This document shows, piece after piece, positions 28,901 through 40,900 of a stretch of DNA of 64,000 nt. Below the pieces are notes generated by a model that made no database searches, was not told the DNA's origin, and saw nothing but the letters and a program-made list of their open reading frames with translations. This stretch comes from Fratercula arctica. Taxonomy: Eukaryota; Chordata; Aves; Charadriiformes; Alcidae. The stretch spans positions 54,933,889-54,997,888 of the forward strand of contig CANTUZ010000005.1 of assembly GCA_947846985.1 (NCBI GenBank). Direction: 5' to 3'. The position numbers and the translations under genes were made by a program. Numbering within the stretch: the first letter of the stretch is position 1; each line of letters starts with the position of its first letter.

Positions 28901-31900
28901 CTGGAACACAGGAAATTCCATCTCAACATGAGGAAAAACTTCTTTAATTTGAGGGTGCCAAAGCACTGGAACAGGCTGCCCAGAGAGGGTGTGGAGTCTC
29001 CTTCTTTGGAAATATTCAAAACCCGCCTCAATGCGCTCCTGCGTAACCTGCTCTAGGTGACCCCGCTCTGGCAGGGGAGGTTGGGCTAGATGATCCCCAG
29101 AGGTCCCTTCCAACCCCTACCATTCTGTGAAGTCCAGTACAATACATATATCAATATCATTACGGGAACATTAAGCACGGGACATGACAAATCTTTTCAA
29201 AAAGATTAACTATCTATCCTAATAAGTGTTGTTACATGAGGTAGATGGTGGGAGGGAAAAAACCAAAACACCCTCACCCTGCTACTGAAGTAGTCTAAAC
29301 ACTGCTGTTCATTACTTAGCAAATATGGACAAACTCAATTACTGTCTGTTCTATGTTTTCTGTGCCTGTCACTAAAGCACAGGACAGAGAAGGAACCCAA
29401 CTGCTAAGTCCCTCTCATGAAACAGAAGCTACAAGAACCACAATTGTTCTGGACTCCTGATTTTTTTCCATCTACCATTTCCCCATCTCTTGTCTTTTTA
29501 TACAGTCACTTGTCAAGCCTTATTTGTTACCTAGATTTTTATTACCAGCATGTACAATTTGCAACTGAAGTCAGTAAATTGATCATAGTCCTACTCAGAG
29601 CAGCTACAAAACATTTTGCTAACATCAGACAGAAATTAATAATAATCTACCACCGCAATTATTTTTTTTTCCACTGAGGAAACTTGTTTATCTTGCAAAT
29701 TTCATTTTTCATCAACCATAATACATATTTAACATTTACAGAATGTTCACTTGCCTGGTCCGGCAATAGCTGCTACCATGTCCAACAAAAGATGCACCTG
29801 CCTTGGTGACAGAAATAGATGTACAGAGTCTATTTGTCCATCTATATCCAACTAAAAAAAAAAAAAGAAAGAAAAACATTTCAAGACACTTTCTTTAAAT
29901 TTTTCTTTAAAAGTCTTGCATCAACTATTTTGACAATAGATTCTGATGCTGTAGAGGATACCACCATTCCAGCAGTATCTTCATCTTCTACACACCAGCA
30001 GCTAGAAATTTAATTGTGTATTGCTTCCAGTCTGTAGCTTGGCAGGATAAATGCAGGTGTGCCACTGACAATTTATTAGCTTAATATAAACACACAATCA
30101 CCTAACAGGAAAATTCAAGAATACCATTAACCTCCTAGTTATTTTACTTTAGTAATTCCAGAAGTAATCAACAATATAAAGTTAGTACTATGTGCTAATT
30201 ATAAAATACTTAAGTCAGCACCTTCCGAAGTAGACATTAAAAACTGTAAAGGTTCTCTTCAGGACTTCTCTTTAGTGTACAGATTAATAAATTCACATAT
30301 TTTCTTCACAAAGAGTGGGATGTTTATAGAAGTCTAATTGGTTTGATACATATACAACAAAGCAAGTCACTTATCTTTTGAGAGCAGCTCAAGCTAAATC
30401 TATCCAAAGGAGCTGTATAGATTTATTTTTCAATTCTAGAATCCTGTACTCCCAGATGTTGGTCCATTCATGATATTACTCATTGTATTGGGTGTAGGTA
30501 GCAAGGTGTCAGCAGCGGGGTATGCTGCAGAGGCAGCCTCTGTGCTAAGAGGTCATGCTGGGCAGAGCTGGGCCAGCACAACTTGCAGAGACCACTGCTC
30601 TGCCTTCTATTATATTCAACTTCTCCTACAAAACAAAAATTACTCTCAACTATGCCCTTAACTTTTTTCTTCTGGCTACCTTAAAATACATCTAATGATA
30701 TAGAAGTAGAAAATTTTTGATCTTCAGAAATTAATTTAAAGGTGTTAACTGCATTAACTATTCATACTTTTGAAATAGCCAGCATTTTTCTATTTCACAC
30801 CAAGCAAAACATTTTATTTCACTTTTGAAGGACTTTCATTAACTGAATAATCGAGAAAAGTCATGAAGACTGACTAGAAATTGCTGGACATAAGAAACTT
30901 TTCTACTGTAATAGAAACTTTCTGCAAAATATAGCAGACTATACAACACAGGTCAGTAGCCAATTTTAAAATGGGAGACAAGGAATATATTTGCATGACT
31001 TTATTTACATACTCACACTTTTTTAAAGAAAACAGGGGTTTATTTTAAACTGCTTTGCTTCCTGTATCTTTATGTGAAGGTCAAATAAAATATTATTTTA
31101 ACTACTAGCATTTAAATATGCCATTATTATTTGATTTACTATAGATTTTAATATAAAAATTCAGAAGTAGGAATGTTCATGTTAGTTCTATAATGCTGCA
31201 ATGCTGCAACCTAATTAATCATTTAAGGTTTACTTGTAATCGTTGAAGTAAATTACACCCTTTTAAAACCAAAGTGATTTTAATCAACCAGTTAAACATT
31301 CCACACATACATGGGCAAAGTCAGTCATAGTGCTACAAGAAAGAAGGATAAATGAATAGCAGCAGGAGTTTCATGAAAACAAACAGCTTTCTCAGGAGTT
31401 ACACCAATACAAAAATTCAGTCTCTGTAACATACAGGAATTCTCCTCTAACATATTTCAGTGTGCCATTGACTTGTTGTCTCGTCACTATAAAGATATCT
31501 TATTAGACGTATATATCGGTTTTGAATGCAGAAAATCTAAAACAAATCTAAGGAGATTCTGTCCCCTTGAGAATCTCACCATTTTTTGTATGCAGTAGAA
31601 AAAAAATTAAATCCTACATAACTATTAATTTAGTTAAAGACCAGGAAAGCATGACTAACCTTAGCTCCAGGAAGTACTTCATTTTGCTTTAATGTTAGGC
31701 TCAACTCCATTCTACCAATCAGCTTACTGATCTGTACAGGGTCAGAAGGAGTAATTTCTGGCAAGTTTCTTGTTAATTGCGGATGTGGCTCATAAATGAT
31801 TTTTGGATTCCAGCTAGGTGAAAGCTTTGGTTCAGTTGCCTTAAAATGTGACAGAGAAAGGAATAAGAACATATCCCATTTCTTACAAAAAAATCCCAAA

Positions 31901-34900
31901 ACCAAAATGCAAGCGTTTTTATATAAGTTTATCACATGAATAATCATTTCATACAAATATAAGTTTGACAATGGCATTAAAAACATGCACTGGCAACTGT
32001 TAAAGAAATAAGGCATGTAAAATGTGAAACATTAAGCCTTTGCAAAAAAGTGAACATTTCCACAGAATAGTGAATGATAAAGGACTTTACACATTAAAGT
32101 TGCAACCAGATTCCAGTACAATACATCCTAAATTTTTCTCAGTCCTAAAGTCTCTGTTTCCTCACTCTCCTCAAATCAACAGGAAGTGATTGTGAAACTT
32201 ATCGAACACAGATTCAAGTCAAAATTCAACTCCTGTAGCCTTCAGAATGAATCTAATATACAAGTGCAACGATATATTCTATCCTACATTGATTTATATT
32301 CTTATATAATGTATTCAATTTTACCAGCTGTGTAGCTGAACACACTGGGGAGGACTTTGCTGATGCAGGAAACTCATCCCAGAAGAAGGAGACACCCGAG
32401 AGCTGCAGTAACTTGTGAGCAAAAGCTGTGGGCTGATGTACGTTTATTCCAGAGCACTCATCTGCAGTTTCATCACAGTACATAGTTCTGGGAGACAAAA
32501 GCAAGGAAATAAAGATGGTAGGTGCACGCAAATTGTTACTTTTATTGTGCATTCTAGCCTCTAAGTTTGAACATGTTCTGCCTCTTCATACTATTTACAA
32601 TGCCATTGACTGTCCTGAAAGGAGAAACCACCACTCTCTGGGAATGGGTCAAAATCTTAAATTTTCTACAGGACACCACACGACAATTGTGACATTCTTC
32701 CAGTGTGAATATATCCTAGGGTATTATCCCCATACTTATGTCTCATCTGACCACAAAGTGGAGTCTGCCCAACACTTCTATACATACATTTCCATTAGGA
32801 CACAGACAATTCTTGCTTCAGAAGTTAATTTTTTTTTTTTTTTTTTTTAAATCTGCCGCCTAATACTCTTCCGTTGTCTAAAAGTACTACTTGAAAGTAA
32901 CATTCCCTGTCAGAATGAAAGTTGCAAATTGAGAGAATAGGCTCCAATCTTGCAAAGTTTCTATGAAGTTAAATTTCTTACATTATAATACTGAGAGACA
33001 GCATAAACAGTACATTATGATTTCTTACATTATAATACTGAGAGACAGCATAAACAGTAAACTCTTAAAAAGATGCAAGTCTCCACATAACAGTACTTAC
33101 AGTGGAAAAATACACCTACCTTTCCATAAATAAAATGTATCAAACATCAAAACAACATGCTATTTCACAATTTGTTTCAATCTAGTTTTTAAAGTACAGA
33201 AAAGGAGGTTTGTTCTAGGAAATACAATTACAGTTTTACTGACATCTCTCATGAATTGAGCATAACAACCTGAAGTTTATAGATGTTTAAAACCAAATAT
33301 ATTTCATCAGCATTTCTCAGAAATAATCAGTTTTACCTAGTAATGATTTTAATACTTCGCAAGAAAGTATGATTATGCTATCTCATAGGTCAAAAAAAAA
33401 TACTTTTCGGACATGTACAGTATTCAAGATCAAAGTAATTAAAGAATATGTGTGGGCTCTTCTGAAAGCTCACAGAGGACCTAAAATCTTCCAGTTTCAT
33501 TTTTTTTCAGGACTGTATCTTTCTTTCTGGAAATATTTAAAGTGTCTTCAATATACAAGAGGAACTGTTAAGATATTAAAACCCTTTTGAGTAAGAAATG
33601 GCCTAATCTGCCAATAATATCCCTTGACTGTTGAACATCTGAGAAATGGTATTCATGCATTGCGGAAGTGGTCATTAACTTATCTTTGGAAAATGCAGAA
33701 CTCTTGTAATTTGATGGTTACATATCTTTAGCTTAAGCATTTTAAGTGGAAGTTGAGTGGAGAAAATGCTCACTGGCATTATAAAAGAGGTGCTCAAGAG
33801 TTAGTGTCTAACTGTATACTAAGAATGTGTGTGCATGGGTAAAATATATTGTACAGGAAATGGCAAAAAGTGCCTTAGGAAATACAGATTTTTTTTTTAA
33901 AAAAATCTCTTTACCTTTCGATTCTGATTTCAAGTGCAGTCCCACTTTTAGAGTTTTCCGGCACATGTTCTATTCGCAAAACAGTATCTAAAAAGGTAAC
34001 TTTCACTCTTCTTAGAACTTAAATGAGAAAATAAAGAGATACCATGCAAGCATTCAAGTCAAGTTACTCAACAATGACTTTTATAACCAATTTAAAACAG
34101 CCTTTCATTTTGTTTAAGTTCTCAAAATTTATTTCAGCAGAAATAAATAATGTAATATTGAGTTTAATAATGTAACAAGACAACAAGTGACAACGTAAAC
34201 TCTTATGCCTAATATGTACATTCATACCATGCAATGGATGTCTAATGCATAAATATTTGAGCAAGTGACAGCTCAAATCAAGTTGTTCTATGGCTCAGCA
34301 TGGGATGATCCTCAAGGAAAATACCTGCTTCATTGTGCACCGTGTTTGAACTCCTAAATGTTGCTATAGCACCATGCTACTTTGGTTGAATACTTCCATT
34401 TCTAAATCATTTTAAACATTTCCCTTAGCTCACATATTTCACCACTAGGTTCTCTACCACATAACGTGGTCATAAGCCCTTAGTTTCTTCTACTTAAAGA
34501 ACAAAAAAAATCACCAACAACAAAACCTAGAGTTTCTAAAGTACTTCTAACAACATGGTGTGATTGAGATACACACATCATAACAGGTCAGTTTTGTGAA
34601 AAATAGCTGAAAAACCATTCTGTGTTTCTCCCTCAACAGCATAACCACTAACAATCTAAGTTTGTGTGATGAATTAAATTGGCACCTCCAAAACCAAGGC
34701 ATCTCACTAATTACTCAAGCACAGATTCAGCTGGATTCGTTCTGGTGTAAACAAACACCAACTTGCCTTGAAGCAGGGTTCATTTTGTCCTCCGAGGAAA
34801 GCATACACATATTTTAGTAAGCTAATGGCCTTTTTTTCACTCTTCAAAAACACAATCATTTGTCCTGCTTTCCTGTTTAAATTTTACAGGTAATACTAAC

Positions 34901-37900
34901 AAGTGAAAATTTGCGAGACAAGTTATGGCAAATGAGATGCCATTTTGTAAAACTGAGACACAACATAAACTGATTTAATCTCAGATGTTCATTTAGATCT
35001 CAGTAATTAATTCATACCTGTTTCAATAGTTTCTGCAAATTTCTCAAGTCCTTCAAAAGGCTGGGACCCTTCTCCTTGTTCATCTGTCAATTTTTGGCTA
35101 AGACACTCTTTTGCAAGCTGCATACTACTGGTCATAAAACTTGACCAATACATTGGCTCAGACCCAGATGCTGTGGAGTAAGAGAAGTCTTAATAAATTT
35201 GACTCTGTACATTTTGATACAATAAAGACAAAATTAAATAATACATTTGGCACATCCAGAAAAGAGTTTCAACAGCTTAGTAACAAGCTATACTTCGAAA
35301 CAAATTTAGTAATAACCTCTCTTTATACACTTTACTACTTTAAACTATTTAGATTGCATTGGTAGGATTCTGATATTAGAAAACTCAATATAAATAAGAT
35401 GAAACCAGGATTTAGTGTAACCAGTCTTCAGCAGTGGTTTAAGTGAATAATTGCTTGAGTACTTTATTGTATTGGTATGATTTTGCAGGCTTAATCATAA
35501 AAATGAAATCAAGGAAATAACTCTTTCTTTTTCTATGAATTATTTTAAGGTTTCTTATTCCATTTGAAATGTATCCTAGATGGGGAAAGACTAAAAAAGG
35601 TTTAAGATTTTATCTTTGCATATTAGAACAGGTTTTAAGTGGCTAACACAGACCTGACAAGTAGAACAGAGTAAAATCTGAAAGCACAGTACATGTTAAG
35701 CTGAAGAAGTTTTTTAGCAGATGGATTGACAGCGCATTCCTATTAACTAATAGCAAGCCCATTGTGAGCAAATAGTGTAAAACTAGATTAGAAAAGTTAA
35801 TCAAATTCAACTACAACACTCCGGTATAGGCAAACAAAAGTAAAACTAGCACAAACACAAACATGTTAAACAGGCAAAACATTCCAGTTTAGCATCCAGG
35901 TCTGGAAACACCCATGTGACTATAAAGTTTGACAAAACCAGCATTGTGGGGTTTTTGTACTATATTATAAAGCTCTGTGCATCAAAGAGAATTAAATGGA
36001 TGCAAGTGAATAAAGCTGCCTCCTAATACTACCATTCTTTCAAAGCAATAATCTTACATCAGAAAGTAAGATAGCTCAAAATTTAGTACCAGTTAAACAA
36101 ATAAGAATGAAATGCAGAGTATTCATAAGCAAGTTACTTAAGGTAACTTGCAAAAGATGGAAAATAGGGTTTATGCAATTTTTTTGTCTTCTTCATGATG
36201 TATTTTGTATTTAAAGAAATATTTTCTTCCATCTCCTCTAAACTATAAAAGGGAAAACAAATTAAAAATCTTTAGGCATCTATTCAAAATTTTCCACACA
36301 CTAAAAATGCACTAAGTGTCCCACACACTGTATAAAAACACATCTTAACAGAATTCATGGAGGTTTGATAGTTGGCAAAAATTTATCACCAGGACAGTCT
36401 AAACTAGACCAGCTCAATTCATATGAATCCAGACAAGCCAGAAGAGCTAATCCTCTCAGCATTATAATCAAAGGTAGTTTTTAGAGCACTTAAAGCTCAT
36501 TATTTCAGACTGTGATAGGAATTAAAATGTATTAGTCATCCTCTAAATATATAAGAAGATGCGTCCTTTACCCTAAAGTTGCTGAAGAAAGGCAGAACCT
36601 CAGTGTAACCCCCCCTCATAGCCTTACACTATTGTGTTACCCTACTACTACCTAACAGCCCGCTGCTATTGCTGACTAACAGCACTTGGCATACAACACC
36701 CAAAAATCCCAGCTAACAAACTCCTTTCCACACAGTACTACTTTTATTTAAATAGGTCTGAAACAGTTTGGAAGAAGAGATACAACAGTAGCAACATTAT
36801 AAACATTTTAAGTTATTTAACAGAACAACAACCAACTGAGAAACACTTGACAACCAACTGAAAAACACTTGACAGTTCATTTTTTTATTAAATTGTCTAT
36901 CATAAATGTATGCAAATTAAATGGCACTTTAAATAAGGCTAAGAACTGACTAAAGCAAGTGTAGCCTTTTGCCTCTGAAAAACTGTAAAGAATCTCCTTT
37001 TTTGAAAATTAAAAAATAAGCCTACCAAGCCTTGGTCTTGGCCTGAAGACCATCTCTAATCCTTTTATTTCTAATGCACAGTTGTCCTGTAGCAACGACC
37101 CCCATGGAACAGATAAAGAAATTGACTGGATAAATCCATCTGTGACTTCCAGAGGTGCATCTGCAGACTCCAGGATCTCATTAAGACACTAGAAGAACAG
37201 AATAAAATAAAAATAATATTTTTTTAAAAAACATAACTTTGCATATAGCCTAAAATTTGTTTTATTTGTTATCAGAAAATTAATTATACTCAGAAAGACA
37301 ATAAACCGGCCACTTTCAAGTATTTTGATTCCATCATAATTTGTTTCACAAAATTACTTAGCTTTCAGCATAACACAGATTTCTCTGTGGTAGTTGTATT
37401 TTTGCAATATACAAAAAAAAAAATCTGCTATCTTACTGTTATAAATCCTACAGTACTGAGTGCTTAAGTTAATCTATTCTTCCTCTGGCAATACTTCAAG
37501 AAAGCTGAAAGCAGGTTGACAGTAAAAACACAAAAAGTATCTGGTTTCTGTGACAAGAGTATTTCACTAGCATGTAATTTGAATGTATGTTCATTTTACA
37601 TTTCTCTGTGACACTGGAAAAACAGAACCAAATAAGCATCTCTTGCTGTATAATATACTTCTATATCACATTTTAATATGTTCAGCACTAATTTAAAAAT
37701 CTAAGCTCAGTGGAAAGACCAATTTTCTACAGAAACCATTTAGTTAATCCAGTCCTTTATGGTGACATTATAAACAAAACTACAATTAAGTTGCCCTCAG
37801 TATCATACAGGGTAAGCGAAATTGATGAGAAAAACAGTGCATTAGGTCTGAAGTAGTAGTTCAGGATTTTCAAGTTTTCCACAGTCCTCAGGAAAGACTC

Positions 37901-40900
37901 ACTTGTTGCACTATGCAGCTTTCATTACGTCCATACAGGGCAAACATTCTTCACATTTGTAATTTAAAAAAATGCAAATCCCTGTTGTGTCCTGATTGAA
38001 AAACTTAGTTAAAACTATCTAGGCGGCTTTAATAAAATAAATTAAAAAATAATAATCTAAATCATGTACCAAATTCAGTGAGTACAACTTTCTAATATAA
38101 ACAAGACCCTACTAAAGACTGTGGTTGTAATATTGGGACACAATTTTCAACAGGCAAAAAAAGTGTGGTTTTGACATTCCTGTGTTGAACAGGACCACTC
38201 ATTTTCCCCAAGAAAAATGCATAAATTCAACATAAGAAGTTTTTTTTTAAATAAGGATTTTAAAATTTGCTTTCCATTTTAATTATATGTAAAATGTTGT
38301 TCTAATTATATAGAATAATTTAAAAATAAAATTGAACAAAACAAGTCTTCAGAAAATGGTGTTTTTCATTGTTATGTCTACAGGTGCAACTTTCCCATCA
38401 TGTTAACTTGTTGCTCTGCTTAGTCTCTTAACTTTGCTTTTAGAATTTTGTTTGCTTGCTTTTCTAGTTTCTGTTCCAAAGTCCACTCAAGCAGCAGAAA
38501 AATATACCAACTTTAAAGAAACAGAACCTGAAACAGTTCTATCAGGAAATTATTTAAGAATCAAAAAATCAGCTAAGATTCAGTGACATTAAAACTTATT
38601 TTGAACTAAATATAAGAATTATAGCTGCGGTGATAGCATAAGATTAGGCAAAAAAAATTATTTGACATGAAAACTGTATTTGAAAATATCACAGACCTAT
38701 TTAAATTACTTGAACCTTTATAAAATAATTTGCTATAAGCTAGTTACCCTATTTTGAATAAATCTGACTCAAATGACCTTTAGCTACCCATGTACATGGC
38801 AATAAAAATGAGTGTATTTTAGTACATTCCTTATTATTTTGAAATATAATTTTACTATCTAAAAGCAAAAAAATAAAAAGTCAAAGTATTCTCATAGCTA
38901 AATTAATTCATAAACAAGCTGGTTATTCCTAGAAAGCAGCAATTAGATCATTCCAAATGAAACTTTAAAACTAAAGCACAGTCTTCACATCAGGACTTGT
39001 TCCCATGTTATTGACTGAATGTCTCCAGCTGGAAATCACTGTAATACTAGTAGTGGCAGTACTACTCAATGGATATTAAAATTCAGCCGCAAACATCATG
39101 GGTTACATTTTGATTTTTCTAAACAGCCCAGGTCCCAAGAGACAAAGGGGTTACACTAACAGCCCCAGGTATTCCTACGTATCTCTACAAACTATAAACA
39201 CATACAGCATTGACTAAAATATCTACAGTGTTAAGATGAACAGAACTATCCACAAAAATGGATACAATAATATGTAAAACTACAGCCATCCTGGTGATTC
39301 ACAGAGAACAAACTTACAATGACTGGGGGGGGCGGGGGAGGAATTGTAGTACTTCCGCGACATCTGTTTTTGCAATCTGTCATACATGAGAGTCACGTGC
39401 AGAGAACCTCAAACATGTCATTGTTTACAAGCCAAAAAGAAAAATGCTGATCTACAAATGGCGAAGATAACCCAAGCACTATTGTATATACATTTAATCA
39501 CTGTGTATACATAATTAACTGTTCATTTAATACCGGTCCATAACTGCTTGCTGTTTCAAAGTATTTACATTTTAAATAAAGTCACTTTGACTAGTGAAGA
39601 GTGCTGTGATATCCACTAGAGGGCATAATAATTCAATTAAAGCGAGACAGCTTCACTGCCTGCCACAGAAAACAAGCTGCAGACACAGCCAGAAAAGAAA
39701 ACAAACAAGCAAATAACAAAAAAACCCCACACAATAAAACACTGCTAATATTGTGCATTTCTGCAAATATCTGTCTGCTGCCACTTTCAAACATATTTTC
39801 ACACAAACAACTGGAAAAGCATTATTTGAAAACATCATATATTCACAAGTACTTTAAAACGTGCCCAGCACGGCCTCATAACAGAGCACAGTATAGTAAA
39901 AATGCATTTTGAAAGCACTTTGTAAAGCAATAAGCCTGTGTACATAGGTCATCACCTGTGCTACCCTGGAACTCTGACGCACAGCAATGCTTAAGGATCC
40001 TCATGACAGTCACTTGACTGGCAGGTAGAATTCAGTAAGGTCAGTAATTAAACCAAGAAAATTTACGAAATATTACAAACACGGGCACAGGCCTTTGGAT
40101 GACTACAGTAGGCTGGAAGCATGCATACGTGTGTGTGTGTATAGACACATACACAGGAATATGTGTATATATATATATATAAAAACATTCATGCCAGTAC
40201 TGGAAAAAAGCTTTAGTTGGTTGAGAGCGTGACAGGCCACCTGCTAGGCCACTCCAGCTAAAAAGAGCTTTCCATTTGTCAACAAGTACTTTCACAACTG
40301 CAAGACCAGGAGGCAATTTTTAGAGATCTACCTGGACTACACTCAGCAGAACACTGTCAAGAACCAAGACACCTCCAAGTTGAAGACACAGCATAGACAG
40401 AACAGGGATTACTTTATATGTTTTTATCACCTCTGGCAGTAGTCAGTAAACGTGTTCCTCAGTAGCTACAGCAGCAATTTCTAGTAGTTTGGGCTATGCT
40501 TCCTCCTTCTCCCTGAAATACCAGCAGCTATGGCCTTCTTTTAGTTTTTGTTTTCTTTCTCGTAAGTAAAAATAACAACACCAAAGTGTGGCTAGAAAAA
40601 CATATCCTTAACAAATACCCAGATTTATGTTGTTTGTTTTTTTTTTTTTAAAGTGCTAGCATATCAGAGAAGAGCTCCTTGGATGAAATGCTAATTACAG
40701 CTGTAACTTTTTACACATAGGAGGCCGGGTACTGAGAACAAAGTGGGCGGCAGCCGGGGGCCGGGAACCAGCTGGTCCCTCAGACGAGCCGAGGGTGTGA
40801 AGCGCCGGCGTCTCTTACCCACTTATCCAGCGGGACCTGCGTCAGGGAGCCGGTGCCCTGGTAGAGATCCAGGCTGAGCTGCTCCAGGCTGAGCTTCTCC

